A stretch of DNA of 64,000 nt, taken from assembly GCF_010183535.1 (NCBI RefSeq), contig NC_071332.1, positions 19,716,001-19,780,000 of the forward strand. The letters are read 5' to 3'. Within the stretch, counting starts at the first letter, position 1. Each line of letters begins with the position of its first letter. The position numbers were made by a program, and so were the translations under genes. The DNA is from Caenorhabditis remanei (lineage: Eukaryota > Nematoda > Chromadorea > Rhabditida > Rhabditidae). The notes beneath the pieces were generated by a model that had not been told where the DNA came from, did no database searches, and saw nothing but the letters and a program-made list of their open reading frames with translations. Shown here in pieces: positions 33,014-44,783 of this stretch.

Positions 33014-34156
33014 TTACTTCACATAATCAATAAAAACTGCATTTTCAACAACATTTCCAACCGGCATCATTTCGAAACACATGAATTGTCTGGTAACCTC
33101 AATTTCCAGCACAATATCTTCCACTTGGGTTCGGAAATTCCAATTTTTCACATGCCCTTCTTCATCTAAAACAAATATGGGGCCTAGCAATTCGTAGAGA
33201 CTTTGGTCTTCGTTAAAATTCTCGTGGATCAGAAGCCAGAAGTTCATATTGTCGGAGTGAAGGATTTTCTGGAAATAAATTATTGAAACTTCAGATGAAA
33301 AGCAAAAAAAACTTATTAAATCTCACATTTTTCAAAACAAGCACATCCTGAGCAGTAATTGCTCTGACACCACCGGAGAACATGACCAAGTGAGTAATAT
33401 TCTGCAGAACGTTCCCAATACTGAAATTGTTAAGTGTCGCCACCTCCAAACAATTCCAGTGCTCCAATTCAACGATCCCATCGAGTGGTGTCATTACTCC
33501 TTCTTCTCCAGTGATATTTATCATTTGTAGGCAACTTGCGTCGAAATAAGGGAGAATAGAGAAAACGTCGGGTGCCATCAGATTTCGAAGAATGACACTT
33601 CTTTTCTTGAGCAGTAATTTCTTCCCGCTCGTCGCCTCAGTGTCCGTTATCACTTTCCGAATCATATCCCAAAATTCTGTACGCTTTTCAGGAGCTTCCA
33701 GAGCAATGAAGGCCAATTCATGGGAAATTAATTTTTGGTGTTTCAGAAGCATCGTGAAGTCATCGCAGAAGACATCCAAATAATTTCGTCCGTCTGCTCG
33801 AACAATTCGTGTGCCCCCTTGCTGGAAGTTTGCTTCAATGGAAGATCCTTCGTCGACTTTCTTATATTCAATTTTTAGCAGATCCTCATTGTGTCCTGCT
33901 TTAAAGTTGAGCTCCATACTATTCTCGTTTTGATAGACGTGAATGGAATGAATGTTTGCATCTGGAAGTTTCAGGTGGAGATATCGACGGAAGAGATGGC
34001 AAGTTTTGCGGAGACGGGCACTGAAAGGAGATAAGATTCACTAATTGTAAAGTTTAAATAAATAAAAATAACTTACATATCAATATAATTCAAATATTGC
34101 ATTAAGTGGTCTTTGACAACCTCCGGCAGGGATAGAAGAGTGGGTTTCAATGTCAT
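33014..34156 (-). CDS. F-box and FTH protein, 342 aa
   Basis: Exons 34156-34077, 34020-33327 and 33268-33014 (1029 nt, frame closed). First member of the compact minus-strand array. F-box: TLKPTLLSLPEVVKDHLMQY, ARLRKTCHLFRRYLHLKLP. FTH: YKKVDEGSSIEANFQQGG, VFCDDFTMLLKHQKLIS, VFSILPYFDASCLQMI, GIVELEHWNCLEVATL, ITAQDVLVLKN. The invariant Cys after the YKKVDEG block is Ser here. Tail: SLYELLGPIFVL, WNFRTQVEDIVLEIEV, ENAVFIDYVK. The upstream array motif lies at 34224-34240. Predicted SCF adaptor. Confidence 0.9.
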
Positions 34157-34223
34157 TCTGGAAAATTAAAGAAACAGTAAAGATGAAATATATAACACTA
34201 AGGAAACAATATGAAAATAATAA

Positions 34224-34240
34224 GTGGCTGTGAAACCGTG
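34224..34240 (-). promoter_or_regulatory. array upstream motif, type A
   Basis: Forward gtggctgtgaaaccgtg; on the coding strand CACGGTTTCACAGCCAC. It ends 67 nt before the ATG at 34156. The same or nearly the same string lies 59-68 nt before the starts of the next array members: 35497 (67 nt), 36968 (66), 39131 (66, partly degraded), 40650 (59) and 41871 (68). Constant spacing argues for a core promoter or trans-splice-linked element copied with each gene. Function is inferred only. Confidence 0.55.
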
Positions 34241-34354
34241 CTAAAATTAAAAAAAATATTTAAAAATCAATAAAAACGCAGGAGTAAACGTTTATTGGGA
34301 ATATGATGATGTTCATCAAAAAATAAATCTTTTATCATGTCACAAAAAATGAGC

Positions 34355-35429
34355 CTATCTTGCCAGAATCCTGTTAAAACAAACGAGCCTTCCATTACAT
34401 GTAACTCTCAAAACGTTTCCTGGTATTGGGCTATCGAACTTCCACGTTTTTTGTCCTTCTCCCTCTACGAATATTGGGCCAAGTGTTTGTTGAAAACTCT
34501 CGTCTTGGTTCCAATTGCTAATGTAACAACATTTCAACTGACCAGAACGTAGCATCATCTGAAAAAAAAAGTTGAAGAAATTGTTCTGCATTCAAAATAC
34601 TCACATTTTTTATCTGTAACACATCCTCAGCAGTAATTTCTCTAACGTTACCGGTAAACGTTTCCAAATGAGTTATATTTTGTGGAATATTCCCAATAAA
34701 AAAATGGTCAAGTGTGACATTCTTCAAATGATTCCAAAGAGGCAATTCGACGATCCCATTGAGTGGTTGTGCTTCTTCATATTCTCCAGTCAAGTTGATA
34801 TTTTCCATGCAGTTTGGATCGAAATAAGGGAGAATAGAGAAAACATCAGGCGCCATTAGGTTTCGCAGAGTCAAACTTTTTTTCTTCAGCAAAGATTTCG
34901 TCCCGGTAGCCGCCCTAGTGTCTTCCAGCACTCTCCGAATCGTATCCCAAAACTCTGTCCGTTTTCCAGGAGCTCTCAGAGCAATAAAATCCACTTCACG
35001 GGAAATTGATTTTTGGTGTGTTAGGAGCATTGAGAAGTCTTGACAGAACACATCCAAATAATTTCGACCGTCTGCTCGGACAACAGTGTCCCCTTGCGGA
35101 AAGTTCGCTTCAATCGAGCATCCGTCGTTGACTTTCTTATATTCAATCTTTACCAGACGCTCACGAAATCTTGCTTCAAAACTGAGCTTCATGATTTTCT
35201 CGTCTTGCAAAACTTGAATAGAAGGAATATTTGCATCTGGCTCTTTCACAGTGAGATATTGACGGAAGACATGGCAAGTTTTGCGAAGGCGGGCACTGAA
35301 AAAAGATAAGATTCATTGAGTTTTGAATGAAATTGAAACAACTTACATATCGATATAATTCAAATACTCCATCAAGTGGTCTTTCGCAACATCCGGCAGG
35401 TTTAGGAGAGTAGAGGGTTTCAATGACAT
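34355..35429 (-). CDS. F-box and FTH protein, 325 aa
   Basis: Exons 35429-35347, 35295-34605 and 34558-34355 (978 nt, frame closed). F-box: STLLNLPDVAKDHLMEYLNY, ARLRKTCHVFRQYLTVKEP. FTH: YKKVNDGCSIEANFPQGD, VFCQDFSMLLTHQKSIS, DVFSILPYFDPNCMENI, GIVELPLWNHLKNVTL, ITAEDVLQIKN. Exon 3 starts MMLRSGQLKCCYIS, keeps FQQTLGPIF and TWKFDSPIPGNVLRV, and stops early after CFNRILAR, so the last 10-15 residues are missing compared with other tails. Predicted SCF adaptor. Confidence 0.9.
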
Positions 35430-35592
35430 TCTGAAAAATTTATAAGATAACGAAGATTAGATTTATAACACAAAATTGATATTATGAAAGTAATCAGTGG
35501 CTGTGAAACCGTGCTAAAGTAATTAAAAATATTCAGAAATGAATAAAAACGCAGGAGTAAACGTTTATTGGGCATATTTTGTGATCAGTTGT

Positions 35593-36901
35593 TTATTTCA
35601 TTTCAAAACTAATTACTGGTCCGAACAATGAAATTTTCAGAACTTTTCCTGGTATTGGAGAATCGAATTTCCACGTTTTCTTAGTCTCTGAACAATGTTT
35701 TCCCTCTTCGAATATTGGGCCAAGTGATTGTTGAAAACTCTCGTCTTGGTTTGAATTGAAAAGAAAGGTACATTTTTTCAACTGACCAGAACGTAGCATG
35801 ATCTGAAAAGAAAAATATGTAGAAATCGTTTTTTATTCAAAATACTCACTTTTTTTATCTGTAATACATCCTCAGCGGTAAAATCTTTAACGTAAGCGAA
35901 AAAATTTTGCAAATGAGTTATATTCTGTGGAATATTCCTCATAAAGAAACGGCCAATTATGACAGTTTTCAAATTATCCCAATGAGGCAATTCGACGATT
36001 CCGTCAATTGCATCTCCATGCTCTCCATTCAAGAAGATCCTTTTCAAGCAGTTTGGATCCAAATAATTGAAAATAGAGAAAACATGCGGTGCCGATACAT
36101 TTTGGAGAGTCAACTTTTTGTTCTTGAGCAATAGTCTCTTCCCGGTAGCCGCCTCAGTGTTTTCCATCACTCTCCGAATCGTGTTCCAAAACTCTGAACG
36201 ATTTTCAGGATATGCCAGTGCACTGAAATCCAATTCCTCAGAAATTAATTTCTGGTGTTGGAGAAGCATCGTGAAGTCTTGACAGAATACATCCATATAA
36301 TTTTGTCCGTTTGCTCTAACAATTCGAGTGTCCCCTTGCTCGATGTTCGCTTCAATGGAGCATCCCTCATTGACTTTTTTATACTCAATCTTTAGCAGAT
36401 CTTTAAGATATTTTGTTCTGCATCTAAGCACCATGCTTTCCTCCTTTTGTACAACTTCAACAGTAGGAATAGTAGCATCGGGTAACTTTGCAATCAGATA
36501 GTTCCGGAAGACATGGCAAGTTTTGCGAAGACGGACACTGAAAGAAGATAAGAATCATTAAATGTGTATTAATGAGAACTCTAAAGTTTTTTCATATCGG
36601 AAGAATTGGTTTTAGTCGGTCCAACCGTCGCTGAGAACGAGCGGCAAAACAGTTTTGCCATTCCGAACATATTGGTTTTTCGGTTTTCGTTGTTTTTTTT
36701 TCTACCATTTTAGATAGTTTTCCTATCAATTTTTGTGGTTTATTATCAATTTTATTGAAAGAATTTGAAAACATCTACCTTCGTATACCTTGAATTTTCA
36801 AAAAATAGGAAAACTTACATATCAATATAATTCAAATATTCCATCAAGTGATCTTTGACAACCTCCGGCAGGGTGAGGAGAGTAATGGGTTCCAGTGACA
36901 T
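35593..36901 (-). CDS. F-box and FTH protein, 326 aa
   Basis: Exons 36901-36819, 36537-35850 and 35802-35593 (981 nt, frame closed). F-box: PITLLTLPEVVKDHLMEY, VRLRKTCHVFRNYLIAKLP. FTH: YKKVNEGCSIEANIEQGD, VFCQDFTMLLQHQKLIS, VFSIFNYLDPNCLKRI, GIVELPHWDNLKTVII, FTAEDVLQIKK. Tail: IMLRSGQLKKCTFLF, FQQSLGPIFEEG, TWKFDSPIPGKVLKI, ending ISFEMK, again short of VP..AVI. Intron 1 (281 bp) is longer than in its neighbours. Predicted SCF adaptor. Confidence 0.9.
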
Positions 36902-37157
36902 TCTGAATAAAAGAGTAATTAAAAAGATTATGGTTATATCACAAAAGTGATAGTATTAAAGTAATAAGTGGTTGTGAAATCATGATACAACATTCTGAAA
37001 AGTTAAAGAGAATATAAACATTATAAATTTATAACACTAAGGAAACACTATAAAATAATAAATGGTTGTGAGACCGTGATGAAATAATTAGATATATTTA
37101 AAAATGAGGAAAATTGCAAGATTAAACGTTTACTGAACATATTTTGTGATGAGTATG

Positions 37158-39064
37158 TTATGTCATTTCAAAAACAATTGTTGGTCCAACACATTTAACT
37201 TCCAAAACATTTCCTGGTATTGAGGAATTGAATTTCCACGTTTGCTCCTGAATTCCTTCTTGAAATTCTTCCTCTGTGAATATCGGGCCAAGTGATTGTT
37301 GAAAACTCTCGTTTTGGTTTGAGTAGCCATATAACTTACACATTTTCAACTGACCAGAACGTAGCATCATCTGGAAAAAAGTTGTAGAAACTGAAAAATT
37401 ACCAATTTTGACAGGGTAATTCAATGTCATCTGATTGGCCGGTAACCTCAATTTTGTATTAGCCAAACAGAGCAAAAATAGCAGATCATTTTTGTAGTTG
37501 GAAATTTTTTTGTAGGAACACTACCTTGAAAGTTACAGGTTCCCAAAGTGAAAAGCTCCAAAATGTCGTTTCAGGGAAAAATGGTTTTGATTACCTGTAA
37601 CTATTATGGCAGTACTCCTACAAAAATCAGTCAGCTACAAAAATCGTGTGCTATTTTTTGCTCTCTCCAACCCATAGAAACTAACAATTATCGGACAACA
37701 CCGGAATACGCTGTCAAAGATTGTAATTTTCCACTAAAAACAGTCAAAACAACCACTGCTACATATCAGAGTTGTACGGAAGGACATTTTTCTATTCCCG
37801 GAATCCGGAACCGGAATCGGAATGTCAAAAAAACCAAGAATTCCGGAAATTCGGAATTCGGAATCAAGATTCCGAACAACTCTGCTACATATAGCACATT
37901 AGCCTGCACCAACATGTTAGAATTCATAAACTATGATACTGTACTCACATTTTTTATCTGTAGCACATCCTCAGCAGTGAGCACTCTAACGTCAGCGGAA
38001 AACCATTCCAAATGAGATATATTTTGCGCAATATTCCCAATATCGAAACCGTGAAGTGTGACATCCGTCAAATGATTCCAATGAGGCAAATCGACGATCC
38101 CATAGAGTGGTTGCGCTACTCGAAATTCTCCTTTAAATTGAATCTCTTCTATGCAGTTTGGATTGAAATAATTGAGAATAGAGAAAACATCCGGTGCCAT
38201 CACGTTTCGGAGAGTCAAACTTCTTTTCTCAAGCAAAAGTTTTGTCCCGGTCGTCGCCTCAGTGTCTGCCAGCACTTTCCGAATTGTATCCCAAAATTCA
38301 GTACGTTTTTCAGGATCGCTCAGAGCAATGAAGTTCAATTCCTGGGATATTGATTTTTGATGTTTGAGGAGCATTGTGAAGTCATCGCAGAAGACATCCA
38401 AATAATTTCTTCTGTCTCTTTTAACAGTTCTTATGTCCTCTTGCTCGAATTCGCTTCAATGGAACATCCGTTTCCAACTTTCTTATATTCAATCTTTAGC
38501 AGATCTAGCAGATCCTCATCAAATTCAGTTTTAAAATTGAGCTCCATGCTGTCTTCCTTCTGAGTGACTTGAATATAATCAATATTAGCATTGGGTAGCT
38601 TCGCAATCAGATAGTTACGGAAGACATGGCAAGTTTTGCGAAGACGGGCACTGAAACAAGATAAGATTCATTAAAAGTGTACTAAGGTCTACTCTTTTTT
38701 TTCTCATAGAATAATTTATGCGTGTCCCTGAGTTTATTTTCATATCGAAACATTTTTAATTCGGTCGAACGCCCGCTGAAAACGACCTGCGAAACATTTT
38801 TGGCATGTTTTTTTCAGGTTTTAGACGTTTTCTCTATCATTTTGTAGTTTTACTATCAGATTCATTGAAACAACTACAAAAATGAGCGAAAATTGCGACA
38901 TTTTGAACATATGTATCTACATCAGGTTCATATGTTCAATTTTTACAAGCCTTTAGTTTTCATGAAATTAAAATAACTTACTTGTCGATATAATTCAAAT
39001 ATTCCATCAAATGATCTTTTGCAACTTCCGGCAGGGTTAGAAGAGTGGTGGGCTCCAGTGACAA
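37158..39064 (-). pseudogene. F-box and FTH gene, start codon lost and frameshifted
   Basis: Exons 39064-38982, 38650-37949 and 37370-37158 align to the neighbouring genes. The start codon is TTG (39064-39062) where all neighbours have ATG. Exon 2 has a 9-bp direct duplication (gatctgcta twice, 38500-38517) and lacks one base near 38450 in the codons for SIEAN/FEQ, giving a TAA about 6 codons on. After the shift the frame is again open (NYLDVFCDDFTMLLKHQKS, VFSILNYFNPNCIEEI, LTAEDVLQIKN). Tail: FQQSLGPIFTEEE, TWKFNSSIPGNVLEV. Intron 2 is 578 bp with extra short inverted repeats. Confidence 0.8.
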
Positions 39065-39199
39065 TCTGAATAAAAAAGAAATAAAAAAGGTTACAGTTAC
39101 AGTATAAAAGTGATAGTATTAAAACAATAAGTGGCTGTTAAAAACCATTAAAAGAAAGTGAAAACATTTACAAATAAAGAAAATCATAAGATCAAACGT

Positions 39200-40590
39200 T
39201 TATTGAAAATAATCTGTGATAAATTGCCCTATTTCGAATTTTAGTTCAAAAAAAATTGCCAGTTCGGTACATTTGACCTCCAAAACAAATCCTAGTCGTG
39301 GGGTGTTAAATTTCCACGTTTTTCTCAAAACTCCTTCTTCCAATTCTTCTTCTCTGAATATCGGGCCAAGTGATTGTTGAAAACTGTTGTCTTGGTTTGG
39401 ATGGAGAGATAAGACGTAGTTTTTTTGGAATTGACCAGAACGTAGCATCATCTGAAAAAAATATGTAGAAATCGTTCTGCATTTTTTTTTTAAACTTACA
39501 TTTTTTATCTGTAACACATCCTCAGCTGTAAGCTCTATAATGTCCGAATAAAACCATTCCAAATGAGATATATTTTGCGGAAAATTTCTAATAAAGAAAT
39601 AGTTGAGCGTGACAGCCTCCAAATGGTTCCAGTGAGGCAATTGGACAATCCCATCGAGCGGTGTCATTATTCCATCTTCTCCAGTCAAGTCGATCTTTTC
39701 TATGCAGGTTGGATCCAAATAATTGAGAATAGAGAAAACGTCAGGTGTCATTATGTTTTGGAGAGTCAAACTTCTTTTTTTGAGCAAAAGTTTCCTCCCG
39801 GTCGTCGCCTCAGTGTCCGTTATCACTTTCCGAATCATATCCCAAAATTCTGTACGCTTTTCAGGAGCTTCCAGTGCAGTGAAGCTCAATTCTTGGGATA
39901 CTGATTTTTGATGTTTGAGGAGCATTGTGAAGTCATCGCAGAAGACATCCAAATAATTTCTTCCGTCTGTTCTGACAATCCGAGCATTTCCTTGCTGGTA
40001 ATTGGCTTCAATTAAGCAACCACCATTGATCGCCATCTTATACTCAATCTTTAGAAGATCCTCCTGAAGTCCAGCTTTCAAATTGAGCTCCATACTTTCT
40101 TCGTTTTGAGAGACTTGAATAGAATGGATATTAGCATGTGGTTGATGCATAATGAGATAGTTCCGGAAAAGGCGACAAGTTTTGCGAAGACGGGCACTGA
40201 AACAAGATAAGATTCATTAAAGATGTACTAAGGTCTACTTTGATTTTTTCATGGAATAATTCATGCGTGTCCCTGAGAAAATTTTCATATCGAAAGAATT
40301 TAATAATTCGGTCCAATTCCCCGCTGAAAACGACATGCGAAACATTTTTGGCATGTTTTTCAGGTTTTAGACGTTTTCTCTATCATTTTTGTAGTTTTAC
40401 TAGCAGATTCATTGAAAAAACTACAAAAATGAGCGAAAATTGCGACAAAATTTGAAAATAAGTTCATTTTTTCACAAACCTCTAGTTTTCATAAAATTAA
40501 AATAACTTACATATCAATATAATTCAAATATTCCATCAAGTGATCTTTTGCAACATCCGGCAGGGATAGGAGAGTGGGTTCCAATGACAT
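39200..40590 (-). CDS. F-box and FTH protein, 342 aa
   Basis: Exons 40590-40511, 40196-39500 and 39451-39200 (1029 nt, frame closed). F-box: EPTLLSLPDVAKDHLMEYL, ARLRKTCRLFRNYLIMHQP. FTH: YKMAINGGCLIEANYQQG, VFCDDFTMLLKHQKSVS, VFSILNYLDPTCIEKI, GIVQLPHWNHLEAVTL, LTAEDVLQIKN. Intron 2 is only 48 bp and open in frame, so an unspliced reading of the last two exons is possible, but donor and acceptor match the paralogues. Tail: MMLRSGQFQKNYVLSL, FQQSLGPIFREEE, TWKFNTPRLGFVLEV. Predicted SCF adaptor. Confidence 0.9.
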
Positions 40591-40714
40591 TCTGAAAAAT
40601 GAAAGTGAAAATGAAAATGATAGTAGAAGTGATAGTATTAAAGTAATAAGTGGCTGTGAAACCATGATAAGAAAGTAAGAAAGTAAAGAAAAGTGAATTA
40701 AAGACTCATTTATT

Positions 40715-41802
40715 TTATTTTATTATTCTCTCAAAACTTATAGTTTCATGAATAATCGTCACTTTCAATTCTTGCTGTGCTATTGGAGACCGGAAGCTCC
40801 ATTTTTGTTTCTCCACGGGATCATTTTCCCCTCTTTCTTCAGCTGGTCCAAGGAAATTGTACAAGTTTTGTTTTAAATTCGAACCACGGAAAAGGAAATG
40901 GCAGCTTGAAATTTGGGTGGGATGGAAGAACATCTGAATGTGGTTTTTATTTATTTATTTAATAGTTGCATCACTCACATTTTTTATTTGAAACACGTCC
41001 TCGACTGTCAGTGCCGGGGTATCACAGCAGAAATCATTTAAATGCGCAATGTTTTGAGCAATGTTGCCAATACTGAAGTCATCAAGGATTACAGATTTCA
41101 AGTTCTTCCAATGCTTCAACTCGATGATCCCATCCATTGGGTTGACTTGACCATCTTCCATTCCGGTAAGCTCGATATTTTCAATGCACGTCGCGTCGAA
41201 GAAAGGAAGGATGGAGAGCACATCAGGAGCGGTCACATGTCTTAGAATACAGCGTTGGGATCTGATTCTACCAGATCTTTCAAACGCTTTCTGCATTGCT
41301 TTCCAGAACTGGGATCGTTGTTTTTGTGAGTTAACCGGTGTAATTTCGATTTCAAACAAAATCGACTTTTGGTGCTTCAGAAGCAATCCAAAGTCGTGGA
41401 AAAAAGCTTCCGAATAGTTGACGCCGTTAACACTCCGAGTTCTTCTATTATCTCTATTATATTCAGCAGTCTCGATCAAACAACCACCTTCCTGTTCTCT
41501 ATATATAAGAAAAAAAGAGTTAGTTTCACCATCTTTATCCTCTGTTTTGAGAATCACTTGTATGTTGTTCATGGCTTGGAAGACTTCAATCATTCGATAA
41601 CGTGCATTTGGCCGGTTCACGGTGATGTAGTCCCGTAGGTCGTGGCAAGTTTTGTGGAGACGAACACTGAAAGAGGATGAAACTTAGGAAAACCTGAATT
41701 GATAATAAATAAAACAACTCACATGTCGAAATAACTCAAATATTGGAATAAGTGGTCCTTCACCACTTCAGGCATGGCAACGAGCGTGGGTTCAGGTGAC
41801 AT
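40715..41802 (-). CDS. F-box and FTH protein, 328 aa
   Basis: Exons 41802-41723, 41666-40979 and 40933-40715 (987 nt, frame closed). F-box: PEPTLVAMPEVVKDHLFQY, VRLHKTCHDLRDYITVNRP. FTH: YREQEGGCLIETAEY, AFFHDFGLLLKHQKSILF, DVLSILPFFDATCIENI, GIIELKHWKNLKSVIL, LTVEDVFQIKN. Tail: FFHPTQISSCHFLFRG, LYNFLGPAEERGENDPVE, KWSFRSPIAQQELKV. Sister of the next gene, sharing the EERGENDPVEK block. Predicted SCF adaptor. Confidence 0.9.
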
Positions 41803-41935
41803 TCTGGTAAATTAAAGAGAAAATTATAATTAGAAATATATAACACGGAGAAAAATATAAAGGTAATAAAATGGCTGTGAAACCGTGATAGGGAACTGAA
41901 AAAGTGAAGAAATGTAGTTTAAAGATAAATGCATT

Positions 41936-43035
41936 TTATTTTATTATTCTATGAAAACATATATGTAGGTTTTCATTTGTAGGAAAAATCGTCACTTTCA
42001 ATTCTTGCCCTCCTATTGGAGACTGGAAGCACCATTTTTTTTTCTCCACGGGATCATTTTCCCCTCTTTCTTCAGCTGGTCCAAGGAAATTGTACAAATT
42101 TTTCCTTATATTCAAATCATGAAAAACGAAATGGCACTTTGAAATTTGGGTTGGATGGAAGAACAACTGAATTTGGTTTTATTATATTTATTTACTAGTT
42201 ACAACACTCACATTTTTTATTTGAATCACGTCCTCGACTGTCAGTGCCGGGGTATCACAGCAGAAATAATTTAAATGCGCAATGTTCTGAGCCATGTTGC
42301 CAATACTGAAGTCATCAAGGATTACAGCTTTCAAGTTTTTCCAATGCTCCAACTCCATGATCCCATCCATTGGGTTGACTTGACCATCTTTCATTCCAAT
42401 AAGCTTGATATCTTCAATGCACGTCGCGTCGAAGAAAGGAAGGATGGAGATCACATCGGGAGCGGTCACATGTTTTAGAATACAGCTTTGAGATCTGATT
42501 CTACCAGATTCTTCAAACACTTTCTGCATTGCTTTCCAAAACTGGGATCGTTGTTTTCGTGAGTTAAACGGTGAAATTTCCATTTCAAACAAAATCGACT
42601 TCTGGTGCTGTAGAATCATTCCAAAGTCCCGGTAAAAGGCTTCCAAATAGTCGACGCCGTCAACACAACTTCTAAAATCATCTGTAGTATATACAGAAGC
42701 ATTGACCAAAAAACCGCCGTCACGTTTTCTATATTTAAGAACTAAAGAGTTAGTTATATCATATCTATGCTCCGACATTGTATTCACTTGTATGTTGTCC
42801 GCGGCTTGGACGACTTTTATCATATGATAACGTGAGTCTGGTCGGCTCACATTGATGTAGTCCCGTAGGTCGTGGCAAGTTTTGTGGAGACGAGCACTGA
42901 AAAAAGAAGAATCTTGGGAAAACCTGAATTGATAATAAATAAAACAACTCACATGTCGAAATAACTCAAATATTGGAATAAGTGGTCCTTCACCACTTCA
43001 GGCATGGCAACGAGCGTGGGTTCCACCAATGACAT
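41936..43035 (-). CDS. F-box and FTH protein, 332 aa
   Basis: Exons 43035-42953, 42896-42212 and 42166-41936 (999 nt, frame closed). F-box: VEPTLVAMPEVVKDHLFQYL, ARLHKTCHDLRDYINVSRP. FTH: YRKRDGGFLVNASVYTTDD (the usual Cys is Phe), AFYRDFGMILQHQKSILF, DVISILPFFDATCIEDI, GIMELEHWKNLKAVIL, LTVEDVIQIKN. Tail: FFHPTQISKCHFVFHD, EERGENDPVEKKKWCFQSP. First-exon DNA is almost identical to that of the 40715 gene, showing recent duplication. Predicted SCF adaptor. Confidence 0.9.
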
Positions 43036-43158
43036 TCTGAGGAAAATTAAAGATTAAAGTTATAGAGAACAAAAACAGTATTCAAAAGGTGTGGAACCAT
43101 GAAAAGAAGAAAATATGGAAGAAAATTTGAAGGAAAACACATTTATTTATCATATTCA

Positions 43159-44648
43159 TTAATCATACTCAATGATAGTCACATTATTAGGAAGATTTTC
43201 TTCAGATAATTTCTTAAAAGTTAGAAATTCATATTCAACTTCAACATACCAAACCTCTTTTGATTTTTGGGACTTATAAGCATAAAGCTTTATGTGGTTG
43301 TATTTCAGTACATAGTTTATTCCCAAACATGCATACAGGTCATTGCTTAATTTCCAATTTGTACAGATGATTTGACAATATGTGAGTTGAGTTGATTGGA
43401 GTACCAGCTGAAATAGACATAATGAATTGATTAAAATCTGGAAACTTACGTTTTTCAACTGGATTACATCTTCTGAAGTCAGTGCTGTCGTTACCTCGAA
43501 ACGTTTCAAATGTACAATTTCTGGCATAATGTTCCTTATTTCGAAATCGCACAAATTCACCGTTTTCAGACTTTTCCAGTGCTCCAACTGGACAATCCCG
43601 TCGATTGGTGACATTAGGTCGCGATTTCCACAAATACTGAGAGATTTCAAACATTTGGCATCGAATGAGGATAAAACTGAACAAGCATCCAAAGGGGTCA
43701 GGCACCATAGCTTGCAATCTTTTGTTCTGATTCGATTTTTTGTCTTCTGGACGTTCTCTAACATCTTCCGAATAGTCTCACAGATGTTTCCTTTTTCGGA
43801 TCGGCCTACCACCACTTCTTTCAAAATCGACTTTTGATGCTTCAGAATCATTTCGAAATCCCGACAAAAAGCGGCCATAAAGTCCAATCCGTCTATTTTC
43901 CAGGATTTGGCATGTCCTAAATTGGCATCCTTCCAGATCGAACATCCCTCATCAGTTTTCTTATATTCAAGAATTATCGAATCATCTTCGTTTTTCGTTG
44001 TGAGATTCAGTTTGACGCGGTCATCAAATTGTGATATTTCAATCTTATGATAGCGTGCATCTGGTACCTTCACAGTGATGTAGTCGCGTAAAACGTGGCA
44101 AGTTTTGTGGAGACGAGCACTAAAAGAAGAAAAAATACAGCACTGGCCATAAAGAATGCGAAACTTGCAGTATTTAGTTGAAAATGGCCTTTCTGATAGT
44201 CTCAAAATATTTATTGTTTAAGGACTATACAGATCACATGTAGAACTTCATTTTTGTAACTGAAACTTTTTTTATACGGGCACATAATATAAAGTTATCA
44301 ACCGTCAAATAAATTTTGTGGTAAAATGAGAGATTTTTGACCTGATTACTTTGACCATTGATAACTTCTTAGGATGCACCTGTACAAAAAAGTTGTCAAC
44401 TACAAAAATGAAGCTCTATTTGTGATTTATACTCTCCAGAAACAATCGATATTTTAAGACTATCATGTAGGCCGTCTCAAACTCACAAAATTGACCATTT
44501 TCAACTAAAACCGGCAAGTGTCGTTTTCTTTATGTATCTCAGTTGATAATAACAATAAAACTTACATGTCAATATAGTCTAAGTATCGCATCAAATTGTC
44601 CTTCCCCACTTCAAGAATCGCAACAAGCGTGGGCTCCACCAAAGACAT
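43159..44648 (-). CDS. F-box and FTH protein, 333 aa (near-identical pair, copy 1)
   Basis: Exons 44648-44566, 44119-43450 and 43407-43159 (1002 nt, frame closed). F-box: VEPTLVAILEVGKDNLMRYL, ARLHKTCHVLRDYITVKVP. FTH: YKKTDEGCSIWKDANLGH, AFCRDFEMILKHQKSILK, CSVLSSFDAKCLKSLSI, GIVQLEHWKSLKTVNL, LTSEDVIQLKN. Tail: LVLQSTQLTYCQIICT, LYACLGINYVLKYNHI, VWYVEVEYEFLTFKKL, NNVTIIEYD. Intron 1 (446 bp) is nearly filled by a palindromic MITE. AATAAA on the minus strand at 43146-43141. The F-box has Gly at VGKD where others have V/A. Predicted SCF adaptor. Confidence 0.9.
44141..44537. mobile_element. palindromic MITE, AGTACTGGCCATAAAG family
   Basis: In intron 1 of the 43159-44648 gene. One end reads actggccataaagaatgcga with acttgcag; the other end is its inverted copy (ggcaagtgtcgttttcttta). 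The inner arms share ttgtcaactacaaaaatgaa. It is present at the same place in the duplicate gene (45764-46163), so it predates that duplication. The best-preserved copy is 55445-55887. Confidence 0.75.
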
Positions 44649-44706
44649 TCTGAGAAAAATTAAAGATTAAAGTTAAAAGCAACAAAAAAAAACGGTATTC
44701 CAAAGG

Positions 44707-44719
44707 GTGTGGAACCCTC
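44707..44719 (-). promoter_or_regulatory. array upstream motif, type B
   Basis: Forward gtgtggaaccctc; on the coding strand GAGGGTTCCACAC, 58 nt before the ATG at 44648. Equivalents: 43089 (53 nt before 43035), 47467 (58 nt before 47408) and 48803 (55 nt before 48747). It shares the core GGTTyCACA (here GGTTCCACA) with the type A motif. Confidence 0.5.
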
Positions 44720-44783
44720 AAAAGAAAAATATGGATATATGTAAAAGAAAATTAAAAAGAAACGCATTTATTAATCATATTCT

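Noticed and set aside
37548..38015. 155-codon plus-strand frame
   Set aside because: It covers intron 2 and exon 2 antisense of the 37158 pseudogene; composition follows the intron repeats.
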